Assembly (NCBI GenBank): GCA_025351675.1
Contig: JANXVK010000654.1
Location: forward strand, 1 to 7,753
DNA: 7,753 bases
Direction: 5' to 3'
From: Rhizobacter sp.
Lineage (GTDB): Bacteria; Pseudomonadota; Gammaproteobacteria; Burkholderiales; Burkholderiaceae_C
In this document: positions 1 to 5,643 of the stretch, piece after piece
Layout of the letters: every line of letters starts with the position of its first letter
Position numbering within the stretch: position 1 is the first letter of the stretch
Program-made: the position numbers and the translations under genes
The notes under the pieces: model-generated
The model's input: the letters and a program-made list of their open reading frames with translations, nothing else
Told to the model about the DNA's origin: nothing
Databases searched by the model: none

Positions 1-675
1 CATGCGGTAGCTGCCGAGCGACTGCAGCGTGCTCAGCCGCGACGAGGCCTCGACAATATTGAAGTCGATTTTGCCGTCGACGATCAGGCGGCCCTGCACC
101 GATTCGATCCGCAGGCCCTTCGATTCGATCCGCACCGAGCCGCCGAGCTGCATCGTGTTGAATGGCGTGCCCAGGCCGCCGAGCAGCGCGGCCGGCCATT
201 GGCCGACCCAGCCCGCCGGCGGCACCAGTGTGAACGCGGTGCGGCCGAAGCCCGGCCGGACCTGCAGCGCCACGGCGCCGTTCAGGCAGCAGGCGTGCAG
301 CAGCCGGAGCTCCAGGCCGAGGCCCTTCGGGCGCAGTGTCCAGCTCAGGCGGCCGGGCAGCGAGCTGGCGTCGCGGCTGCCCTCTCCGCCGGTCAGCACC
401 GCCAGCGCGCTGCCGTTCCAGATCGTGCCGCGCGCGTCGGCCAGCAGCAGGCGCTGCGCGGTCGCCCCGGCGACGCTGTTGGCCAGCCAAGCGGCCGGCG
501 CGAACGCGATCAGCGCGACGACGAGGCCGATCGCGACACCGCCGATCGCCCAACGCAGCGCCGCGCCGCGCGACTTGTCCCACGAGATTTCGGCGAAGGT
601 CGATTCGCCCCAGCCGGTTGCAGCGACCGTCGGCGCGAACAGGCCCCGCGTGCGCTTGCGCCGCAGGCGGATCAC
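1..675 (-). CDS. gspN: Type II secretion system protein N (GspN), partial: C-terminus lies beyond the left edge
   Basis: GspN is an accessory inner-membrane protein of the T2SS assembly platform, with a short cytoplasmic part, one membrane helix and a periplasmic beta-rich domain; its exact role is not well defined. The 225 visible residues begin at a GTG codon that overlaps the gspM stop as GTGA. A GGAG Shine-Dalgarno seven bases upstream supports this start. Residues 1-40 are basic and cytoplasmic. Residues about 42-62 form a hydrophobic helix (AIGGVAIGLVVALIAFAP). Family landmarks follow: LLLADARGTIWNGSALAVL near residues 77-93, and the LSTLQSLGSYRM stretch at the edge. The frame is open to base 1, so roughly the last 20-40 residues are probably missing if the protein has the usual length of about 250. 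It is the last of the visible gsp genes, translationally coupled to gspM. The family call is firm; the start is likely. Confidence 0.9.
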   Translation of the reverse strand, partial: MIRLRRKRTRGLFAPTVAATGWGESTFAEISWDKSRGAALRWAIGGVAIGLVVALIAFAPAAWLANSVAGATAQRLLLADARGTIWNGSALAVLTGGEGSRDASSLPGRLSWTLRPKGLGLELRLLHACCLNGAVALQVRPGFGRTAFTLVPPAGWVGQWPAALLGGLGTPFNTMQLGGSVRIESKGLRIESVQGRLIVDGKIDFNIVEASSRLSTLQSLGSYRM

Positions 676-1190
676 GAGCCGGCTCCAAGCGTCACGCCGA
701 TCGTGCCGGTGTAGCCGAGCGCGCCGCGCTGCAGCTGCGCTTCGACCGGCCGCGCGCGCGCACCGCTGCGCGCCTCGGCGAGCCAGCCGCGCAGCGCCTC
801 GGGGCTGACGCCGGTCGACAGCGTCAGCGTGGCGCGATCGCCTTGCATCACGAGCCGGCCGCGCTCGCCGAGCCGGTCGGTCGCGGCCTTCAGCGCCGCT
901 TGCGCCTGGCTCGGCGCGACCCGGGGCGCGGCGCGCAGCGCTGTGCTCTCGGTGGCGATGCGTTGCATCTGCTGGTACTGGGCGTCGAGCTGGTCGAGCT
1001 GCGCCGGCGCGCTGCGCGCAGTGGTCAGCGCCGGTTGCACCAGCAGGCTCCAGACGCCGAAGACGGCGAGGATGAGGCCGACCAGTGCGACCGCCTGGCG
1101 CTCGCGCGGCGTGCGGGCGCGCCACCAGGTGCCGGCCTGCTGGCGCAGGCTCGCCATGGCCGGCGCCGCGCCGCTGCTTGCCGCGCTCAT
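672..1190 (-). CDS. gspM: Type II secretion system protein M (GspM)
   Basis: GspM is a bitopic inner-membrane protein that pairs with GspL and helps anchor the GspE ATPase and the growing pseudopilus to the platform. The 172-residue product has a basic cytoplasmic N-terminus (residues 1-33, including RARTPRERQ), one membrane helix at about 34-52 (VALVGLILAVFGVWSLL), then a periplasmic stretch rich in Gln and Ala that looks helical or coiled (about 60-110). A small C-terminal alpha/beta domain ends in LGYTGTIGVTL. This is the usual GspM plan and length. An upstream in-frame ATG (1376) would add 62 residues that merely shadow gspL. The start at 1190 is chosen because it overlaps the gspL stop as ATGA and has a GGGAG ribosome site seven bases upstream. 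It is coupled to gspL before it and gspN after it. Confidence 0.92.
   Translation of the reverse strand: MSAASSGAAPAMASLRQQAGTWWRARTPRERQAVALVGLILAVFGVWSLLVQPALTTARSAPAQLDQLDAQYQQMQRIATESTALRAAPRVAPSQAQAALKAATDRLGERGRLVMQGDRATLTLSTGVSPEALRGWLAEARSGARARPVEAQLQRGALGYTGTIGVTLGAGS
683..686 (-). promoter_or_regulatory. Ribosome binding site of gspN
   Basis: GGAG on the minus strand lies seven bases before the GTG codon at 675. It lies inside the end of gspM and is the main support for choosing a GTG start for gspN, for which no suitable ATG is present. Confidence 0.6.
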
Positions 1191-2452
1191 GAACTCGCTC
1201 CCGGACGCGCCCGGCTCAGGGTCAGGCGCCCCTCGGTCGCCTCGACCACCCAGCCGCTGGTGCGCAGCAGGCTGCGAAACTGGCCCACCTGCTCGTCGCT
1301 CCAGCCCGGCGCTGTCAACGTCAGCCGGCCGGTCTCGAAGCGCATCGTGTCGACCGGCGGGCGGTCGGCCGGCCAAGCCGAGGCGGCGGCCTGGAGCATC
1401 GGTTCGAGGTCGACATCACCCGGCTTGCCGGCAATCGTGCGCAGCGCCTGGGTCTCGCGCTGCATCACCGCATCGGCGTCGCGCTGCACGTCTTGCACGC
1501 TGACGTTCGGGTAGGTCGCCTTCACCAGCGTCTGCATCGCCAGCTGCTTCGCGTCGATCGCGTTGCGCTGGTGCCAAGCCCACAGGTTCAGGCCGACGAC
1601 CTGCGCGACGACCAGCGCCGCGAGGCCCCAGCGCACCGGGCGCCAGTCGGGGCTGAAGAATTTGCGCAGCGAGTCGCCCAGCGCGCGGGTGCCGCGATTG
1701 CGCCGCGCCAGATCGAACTGGCGCAGGTTCCACAGGCTGCGCGCGGCCTGCAGCAGGCGCTGCCCCGGCGCCATCACGCGCACCGGGCCGCCGAGCCACT
1801 GCTCGGCTGCCGCGACAGCGCCGGGCGTGGCGCTCCAGCGCGTCTCGGCCGGCGCCGGCGCCGGCACCAGCGCGCGCGCGAGGCCGCCCTGCAGGCGGAT
1901 GCTGGCGACGCCGTCGGCGTGGGCCCAGTGCAGCGCGATGCCGTGCGCGGCGCTGCCGGGGTCGACCTCGGTCTCCGCGAAGTGGCCGATCGGCGGGTCG
2001 TCGGGCCAGGACATCGGCACGACGCGGTCGACGAACACCTCGGCCTTCTCGAGCGCTGCGAGCTCGGTGCGCAGCCAGCGGCGCGACACCGCCGCCACCC
2101 AGGTCGGCAGCCCGGCCACGGCCGACGGCGCGAGCGCCAGATGGACGTCGTCGGCGTCTTCGAGCAGCGCGTCTTCGAGCACGCCGCCGAGCGCGGCGCG
2201 CAGGCGCGCGGCCGGCGCTTTCGGCAGCGTGATGCGGTGCCAGCTGACATCGGTGTCGGCGAGCACCGCGATCACCGTCGTCGCCTTCGGCAGCAGCGAC
2301 GCGGCGCAGTGGCCCTGCGCCTCGAGCGCCAAGCCGTCGGGGCTGCTGACATAGCTGTAATCGGTGGCCAGCCCGCTCGCCACGGCTTCGGCGCCGTCGG
2401 CGCTGCTGCGCAGGCGCGAGCGGGACGGAATCTGGACAACGAGGGTCGACAT
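1187..2452 (-). CDS. gspL: Type II secretion system protein L (GspL)
   Basis: GspL is the inner-membrane platform protein whose cytoplasmic actin-like domain recruits the GspE ATPase and whose periplasmic ferredoxin-like domain contacts GspM. The product has 421 residues, within the normal range. Residues 1-270 form the cytoplasmic part. It includes the WHRITLPKAPAARLRAAL segment at 71-88, the ED-rich stretch VLEDALLEDADDVHLAL at 91-107, and WNLRQFDLARR near 241-251, which corresponds to the NLLQG-like motif that precedes the membrane helix in this family. The single membrane helix is at about 275-293. The periplasmic domain follows, with the helix AMQTLVKATYPNV and the strands DTMRFETGRLTLTA and GWVVEATEGRLTLSRA. 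Unlike its neighbours it does not overlap the preceding gene; a 127-base gap with a candidate promoter separates it from gspK. I see no convincing Shine-Dalgarno upstream of the ATG. The stop overlaps the gspM start as ATGA. Confidence 0.95.
   Translation of the reverse strand: MSTLVVQIPSRSRLRSSADGAEAVASGLATDYSYVSSPDGLALEAQGHCAASLLPKATTVIAVLADTDVSWHRITLPKAPAARLRAALGGVLEDALLEDADDVHLALAPSAVAGLPTWVAAVSRRWLRTELAALEKAEVFVDRVVPMSWPDDPPIGHFAETEVDPGSAAHGIALHWAHADGVASIRLQGGLARALVPAPAPAETRWSATPGAVAAAEQWLGGPVRVMAPGQRLLQAARSLWNLRQFDLARRNRGTRALGDSLRKFFSPDWRPVRWGLAALVVAQVVGLNLWAWHQRNAIDAKQLAMQTLVKATYPNVSVQDVQRDADAVMQRETQALRTIAGKPGDVDLEPMLQAAASAWPADRPPVDTMRFETGRLTLTAPGWSDEQVGQFRSLLRTSGWVVEATEGRLTLSRARPGASS
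1198..1202 (-). promoter_or_regulatory. Ribosome binding site of gspM
   Basis: GGGAG on the minus strand lies seven bases before the ATG at 1190. It decides between this start and the longer in-frame ORF beginning at 1376. Confidence 0.6.
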
Positions 2453-2481
2453 GGGCGGGAGCGGTTCGGGGTTACGCGCGC

Positions 2482-2511
2482 ATTGTAGGCACGCGCGATT
2501 TACAAGTTGAA
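2482..2511 (-). promoter_or_regulatory. Candidate sigma-70 promoter for gspLMN
   Basis: In the 127-base gap between gspK and gspL, the minus strand reads TTCAAC (2511-2506), an 18-base spacer, then TACAAT (2487-2482). The -10 hexamer matches the consensus at five of six positions; the -35 is weak (three of six). Transcription would begin near base 2475, giving a leader of about 23 bases before the gspL ATG. The spacer region is locally AT-richer than its surroundings. The heptamer ACGCGCG occurs on the plus strand at 2474-2480 and again at 2491-2497, flanking the -10, and could be an operator, though this may be chance in such GC-rich DNA. If real, the promoter would let gspLMN be made apart from the pseudopilin genes. 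Confidence 0.4.
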
Positions 2512-2579
2512 GCGAATCAAGGACTTGGCAGGCGTTGTTGGCGCGGGCTCGCAGCCGGTTCCGGACGACGAGGTGCGGC

Positions 2580-3527
2580 TCAACTGCCGAGCTGCTCGAG
2601 GCCGGCGATGCGCTCGCGCTGCAGCACGTTGATTTGGCCGGTCGGCTGGCGCTGCACGACCGAGCGTTCGGTCAGCACCCGGTCGGCGATGCGCAGGCGC
2701 ACCCGCACCTCGAAAAAGTCGGAGCGGACGCCGACGTTCGCGGTCGGCACCGTTCCCGCCGGCAGCAGCCCCTGGCGGGTCAGCTCGACCGGCGACTTGA
2801 ACGGCGTGCGCTGGCGGATCTGGATCACGCGCTCGGCGTCCAGCCCCTCGATCACGGCGGTCAGCACCTCCTTCGACGCGGTGTTCACGTTCACCGGCGT
2901 GCTCACCGGCAGGATCGCGACATACGGGCGCAAGGTCGCGATGACGCTGGCGTCGATACCGAGCCAAGCCAGTTGCGTCACGGTCATCGGCTGCAGCGGC
3001 GCGCCGCCCGACGCCGTTGCGGCGTCGCGCAGGCCGGCGGCGATCCGGCCGGCCACGCCGCCGTCGACGCCGAGTGCCTGGCAGAGTCGCCGCAGCGCTT
3101 CGAGCTGGCCCGGGACCACCTGCCCCGACGCCACCAGGTTGGTCAGGTTGTAGCGCGCCTGCACGTCGGTGATGTTGCCGGAGAGAAAGGCGTCCGGGCT
3201 GTTGTCGGCGTTCGACTTGTCGACCGCGAGCAGCGTCGACAGACGCGCCTCCTCGAGCGGTGTGGCCCACGGCTCGGTCAGCGCGGTCGGCCGGCCGCTC
3301 TTCTGGTCTTCGCGCAGGTAGAGCCGGGCGATGTCGAGCGCCGCGGTGGCCATCCAGGCGGCTTGGGTGCGGCCGCGTTCCGCGGACTCGACCTGGACCG
3401 CGCGCCACTGCTGCCAGACCATCGCGCTGGCCAGCGTGGCCACCAGCGTGACGATGATCATCGCGGTCAGGAGCGCCGCGCCGCGCTGGCGATGCGCGGG
3501 GGGCAACGGAATCAGGCGCGTGCGCAT
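2580..3527 (-). CDS. gspK: Type II secretion system minor pseudopilin GspK
   Basis: GspK is the largest minor pseudopilin. With GspI and GspJ it forms the complex at the tip of the T2SS pseudopilus. The 315-residue product has a 16-residue basic leader ending in RQRG, the prepilin peptidase (GspO/PilD) cleavage site, followed by the hydrophobic helix AALLTAMIIVTLVATLASAM. Position +5 of the mature protein is Thr instead of Glu; lack of Glu5 is normal for GspK and is thought to fit its place at the very tip. The segment ITDVQARYNLTNLV at about 119-132 and PVNVNTASKEVL at about 211-222 are family hallmarks; the latter belongs to the helical inserted domain. The start lies three bases after the gspJ stop, with no clear Shine-Dalgarno, so translation probably depends on coupling. 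The gene ends 127 bases before gspL. Confidence 0.95.
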   Translation of the reverse strand: MRTRLIPLPPAHRQRGAALLTAMIIVTLVATLASAMVWQQWRAVQVESAERGRTQAAWMATAALDIARLYLREDQKSGRPTALTEPWATPLEEARLSTLLAVDKSNADNSPDAFLSGNITDVQARYNLTNLVASGQVVPGQLEALRRLCQALGVDGGVAGRIAAGLRDAATASGGAPLQPMTVTQLAWLGIDASVIATLRPYVAILPVSTPVNVNTASKEVLTAVIEGLDAERVIQIRQRTPFKSPVELTRQGLLPAGTVPTANVGVRSDFFEVRVRLRIADRVLTERSVVQRQPTGQINVLQRERIAGLEQLGS

Positions 3528-3530
3528 CGC

Positions 3531-4178
3531 TCAGGGGCCGACCAGGCTGTCGCGGGTCAGGTCGCCGTTCATGCCGCTGCCGCCGGCGAAGCTCAGCACG
3601 GCGCGCACGCCGCTGGGCAGGGCGGTCCGCACGGCCACCGGTGCGCTCGCGCCGCCCGCCACGATCGACGGGACCTGGTTGCCGGTGGACTGGCAGTTGG
3701 CCCAACCGTTGCCTTGGTAAAAGTACACCTGCCAGCCGGCAAGGCCGGTCAACGCCTTCAGCGAACCGGGTTCGCTGCCTTGCAGCTGCAGACTGCGCAG
3801 CCAGCTGTCCTGCAACGCGCCGGCGGTGGTCACGGCCGGGCCGGCCCAGCGCACCCACGCGCCGCCGCTGTCGTCGGGGCGGAACGACCACGCGACGATC
3901 TGCAGCCCCTCGGGCGTGCGCCGCACCATGCGCACGCTTCCGCCATCGCAGGCCAGCGCCTGCGGCACGGCGCTGCTGTCCTGGATCGAGGCCAAATCCT
4001 GGTCCCACTGCGCGACCACCGTGTTCAGGCGCAGCGTCCGCTCGAGCCGGACTTGACTCGCGTCGCGCGCACGCACGATGCCGTCGACGCCCTGCCACGC
4101 CATCACCGCCATGATCGCCATCACCATCATCGCGACCAGCACCTCGACCAGCGTGAAGCCTTGGGCACGCCGTTTCAT
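3531..4178 (-). CDS. gspJ: Type II secretion system minor pseudopilin GspJ
   Basis: GspJ is a minor pseudopilin of the tip complex with GspI and GspK. The 215-residue product starts with a short basic leader, MKRRAQG, followed by FTLVEVLVAMMVMAIMAVMAW: the classic prepilin peptidase site with Glu at mature position +5. The downstream LERTLRLNTVVAQWDQDLASI matches the family pattern in which a helix leads to a conserved Asp. The rest is a beta-rich globular domain with two cysteines (in LACDGG and WANCQS) that might form a disulfide in the periplasm; that is inference. The reading frame is open further upstream to 4391, but that extension only shadows gspI. The start at 4178 gives the expected leader and overlaps the gspI stop as ATGA. 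Confidence 0.95.
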   Translation of the reverse strand: MKRRAQGFTLVEVLVAMMVMAIMAVMAWQGVDGIVRARDASQVRLERTLRLNTVVAQWDQDLASIQDSSAVPQALACDGGSVRMVRRTPEGLQIVAWSFRPDDSGGAWVRWAGPAVTTAGALQDSWLRSLQLQGSEPGSLKALTGLAGWQVYFYQGNGWANCQSTGNQVPSIVAGGASAPVAVRTALPSGVRAVLSFAGGSGMNGDLTRDSLVGP

Positions 4179-4537
4179 TTGCGCAGCAACGTGGTGAGGT
4201 GAAGGATCGGCCGCGCCGCTTCGTCGGCGACGGACGCGTCGACGATCACGAAGTTGTTCTGGTTCGACGGTCGCACCGTGAGCATGCCGCGGTAGGCCAG
4301 ACCGAGCTGGATGCACTCGAACGTCGACTCGCCGATCGGCGGCGTGAGCCCGCTCAGGCGCAGCGCGGTCAACCGGTTGTCGGCGCACCATTGAGCGGCG
4401 GTGGTGTCGGCCAAGCGCTGGGTGTTGCCGGTCAGCGCACCGGCGGCCTTGATGCCGGCTCCGAGCGTGATCGCGACGATCGCCAGCGCGACCAGCACCT
4501 CGATCAGCGTGAAGCCGGGCGCGGCGCGCGGGTTCAT
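4175..4537 (-). CDS. gspI: Type II secretion system minor pseudopilin GspI
   Basis: GspI nucleates the minor pseudopilin tip complex by binding GspJ and GspK. The 120-residue product, normal for the family, has leader MNPRAAPG, then FTLIEVLVALAIVAITLGAGIKAAG: a prepilin peptidase site with Glu+5. The conserved AAQWCADNRLTALRL segment at about 47-61 corresponds to the family motif W.A.N.L that follows the N-terminal helix. Cysteines at 51 and in STFECIQLG may pair. The C-terminal part forms the short beta sheet typical of GspI, ending in ARPILHLTTLLRK. The start overlaps the gspH stop (ATGA at 4537-4534), and its own stop overlaps the gspJ start. Confidence 0.95.
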   Translation of the reverse strand: MNPRAAPGFTLIEVLVALAIVAITLGAGIKAAGALTGNTQRLADTTAAQWCADNRLTALRLSGLTPPIGESTFECIQLGLAYRGMLTVRPSNQNNFVIVDASVADEAARPILHLTTLLRK

Positions 4538-5034
4538 GAGCGGGGCGCGGCCAGCGCGTCGGTGTCGACCACGATGAACGGACCGAGCCCGTCGGTGGCC
4601 AGCGTCAGGCTCTGCTCATTGAGGTGCAGCACGATGCGTTGTGCGCCGATCAAGGGTTCGGGGCCGAGCTGCACGGCGCGCGCGCCGGGCACTTCGGCGC
4701 GGACGCCGGGCGCGAGCCAGCGCGTCGGCATGTCGGTGGCGGGCGGCAGGCCGACGAAGCGGAAGCCCTCGACGCCCTCCTGTTCGGCGCGCGGCTCCCA
4801 GCTCGCCCTCAGGCCGGCGGCGCGGGCCTCGGTGCGAGCCGCCTCGAGCAGCGCGACCAGCCGCGCGCCCTCGTGCTCGAGCCGGGTCGAGGCCGGGTCA
4901 CGCAGCGCCAAGCTGGCGACCGCACTGGCGATCGCGATCAGCGCGACCACGACCATCAGCTCGATCAGCGTGAAGCCGCGGGGGTACTTGTGCGAGACGG
5001 CACCGGAGCCTCGGGCCGAGCGCCGGGCCGCCAT
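4534..5034 (-). CDS. gspH: Type II secretion system minor pseudopilin GspH (start uncertain: 5034 or 5127)
   Basis: GspH is the minor pseudopilin thought to join the GspIJK tip to the GspG shaft. From the ATG at 5034 the product has 166 residues: a 20-residue leader ending in HKYPRG, then FTLIELMVVVALIAIASAVASLAL with Glu+5. The globular part includes LRASWEP at 75-81, VQLGPEPLIGAQRIVLHL at 121-138 and LATDGLGPFIVV at 145-156, all recognisable GspH features. The start is unclear. The same frame stays open upstream to ATGATG at 5127-5122, where the ATG at 5127 overlaps the gspG stop as ATGA, like most other junctions in this operon. Starting there would give 197 residues with a 51-residue leader encoded mostly by a cluster of inverted repeats. 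Neither start has a good Shine-Dalgarno. I list the shorter form because its leader length is less extreme; identity is firm, start only about even. Confidence 0.88.
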   Translation of the reverse strand: MAARRSARGSGAVSHKYPRGFTLIELMVVVALIAIASAVASLALRDPASTRLEHEGARLVALLEAARTEARAAGLRASWEPRAEQEGVEGFRFVGLPPATDMPTRWLAPGVRAEVPGARAVQLGPEPLIGAQRIVLHLNEQSLTLATDGLGPFIVVDTDALAAPRS

Positions 5035-5037
5035 CGG

Positions 5038-5114
5038 CCACGAAGAGGTCCACTTCGTGGACCTCGGCCGGCCCGTATCCCCTTGGGGGATCGTCGAACG
5101 TACTCGTTCGACGA
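5038..5114. repeat. Cluster of perfect inverted repeats between gspG and gspH
   Basis: Three hairpin-forming palindromes lie in a row. The first has arms GAGGTCCAC (5045-5053) and GTGGACCTC (5057-5065) with a 3-base loop. The second has arms ATCCCC (5077-5082) and GGGGAT (5086-5091), also with a 3-base loop. The third has arms TCGTCGAACG (5091-5100) and CGTTCGACGA (5105-5114) with a 4-base loop. The 8-bp palindrome GGCCGGCC (5066-5073) lies between the first two. An alternative pairing, CCACGAAG (5038-5045) with CTTCGTGG (5053-5060), competes with the first hairpin. No transposase and no second copy are present in the window. The layout recalls short interspersed palindromic elements of the REP/BIME kind. 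On the gsp mRNA the hairpins would stand just after the gspG stop, where they could protect the gspG message or damp downstream expression; that is inference. Confidence 0.85.
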
Positions 5115-5123
5115 GGGGCTCCA

Positions 5124-5585
5124 TCATTGCCAGGAGCCGATGTCGGCATTCTTCGCCTCGCCGCCGATCACGCCGTCGGCGCCGAAGCTGTAGACGTCGA
5201 TCTCGCCCTTCAATCCCGGGTTCGCGTACTGGTAGCCGTGGCCCCACGGGTCGTTCGGCAGCTTGTCGAGGTAGGGCTTCCAGTTCGGCGGGATCGCGCC
5301 GACGGTCGGCTTGGCGGCCAGCGCGTTCAGGCCCTGTTCGGCGCTCGGGTAGCGCTGGTTGTCGAGCTTGTAAAGTTTTAGCGCCTGCATCAGGTTGTTG
5401 ACGTCGGTACGTGCGGCCGTCACGCGCGCGTCGTCGGCGCGGTCGAGCACGTTCGGCACGATCAGCGCCGCGAGCACGCCGATGATGACCAGCACCACCA
5501 TCAGCTCGATCAGCATAAAGCCCCGCGCCGCGCGGGTTTGCGAAGAAACGGCGCGCAGTGCGCCGATGCGGGAAGCCAACGTCAT
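5124..5585 (-). CDS. gspG: Type II secretion system major pseudopilin GspG
   Basis: GspG is the main subunit of the periplasmic pseudopilus that pushes folded proteins through the GspD secretin. The 153-residue precursor has a 22-residue basic leader ending in AARG, then FMLIELMVVLVIIGVLAALIVPNVL with Glu+5; Met replaces the common Thr at +2. The rest matches the family closely: ALKLYKLDNQRYPSAEQGL (68-86), NWKPYLDKLPNDPWG (101-115), then GEIDVYSFGADGVIGGEAKNADIGSW (127-152), which contains the calcium-binding C-terminal loop. The start at 5585 is supported by AGGA seven bases upstream and gives a leader longer than usual; no later ATG or GTG precedes the cleavage site. The gene diverges from gspC, 58 bases away, and heads the gspG-N series. 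The inverted-repeat cluster begins ten bases past its stop. Confidence 0.96.
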   Translation of the reverse strand: MTLASRIGALRAVSSQTRAARGFMLIELMVVLVIIGVLAALIVPNVLDRADDARVTAARTDVNNLMQALKLYKLDNQRYPSAEQGLNALAAKPTVGAIPPNWKPYLDKLPNDPWGHGYQYANPGLKGEIDVYSFGADGVIGGEAKNADIGSWQ

Positions 5586-5643
5586 GTCGTGTTCCTGCCG
5601 GCACTCGGGCCGGGGTTTGAAGTCGCTTGAATCATAATCGCGC
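5586..5643. promoter_or_regulatory. Divergent gspG/gspC promoter region
   Basis: This 58-base gap separates two divergent T2SS genes. Its gspC-proximal part (5616-5638) is clearly AT-richer than its surroundings. It holds -10-like hexamers on both strands that overlap: CATAAT on plus (5633-5638) and TATGAT on minus (5636-5631). I find no good -35 for either at normal spacing, so activator dependence or a promoter inside gspC is possible. If the plus hexamer is used, gspC transcription would begin at about its ATG (5644). Confidence 0.35.
5593..5596 (-). promoter_or_regulatory. Ribosome binding site of gspG
   Basis: AGGA on the minus strand lies seven bases before the ATG at 5585. It supports this start even though the resulting prepilin leader (22 residues) is longer than typical for GspG. 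The frame is open further upstream into gspC, but no other candidate start has such a site. Confidence 0.6.

Noticed and set aside
29..2488. Plus-strand open frames opposite gspN, gspM and gspL
   Set aside because: Low-complexity Arg/Ala/Pro-rich translations with no recognisable domain. The minus-strand frames encode well-formed T2SS proteins throughout.
3475..3527. GspK as a defective pseudopilin because Glu+5 is missing
   Set aside because: Absence of Glu at +5 is a normal property of GspK, which caps the pseudopilus tip.
2500..4202. Very long open frames (over 500 codons) on both strands across gspJ and gspK
   Set aside because: They are shadow frames created by high GC content. Their translations are Arg/Ala/Pro-rich with no family features, while the gspJ and gspK frames carry clear pseudopilin motifs.
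5038..5114. Factor-independent transcription terminator after gspG
   Set aside because: The stems are strong, but no T-run follows any of them on the minus strand, and full termination would cut off seven essential T2SS genes; partial attenuation or RNA protection fits better.
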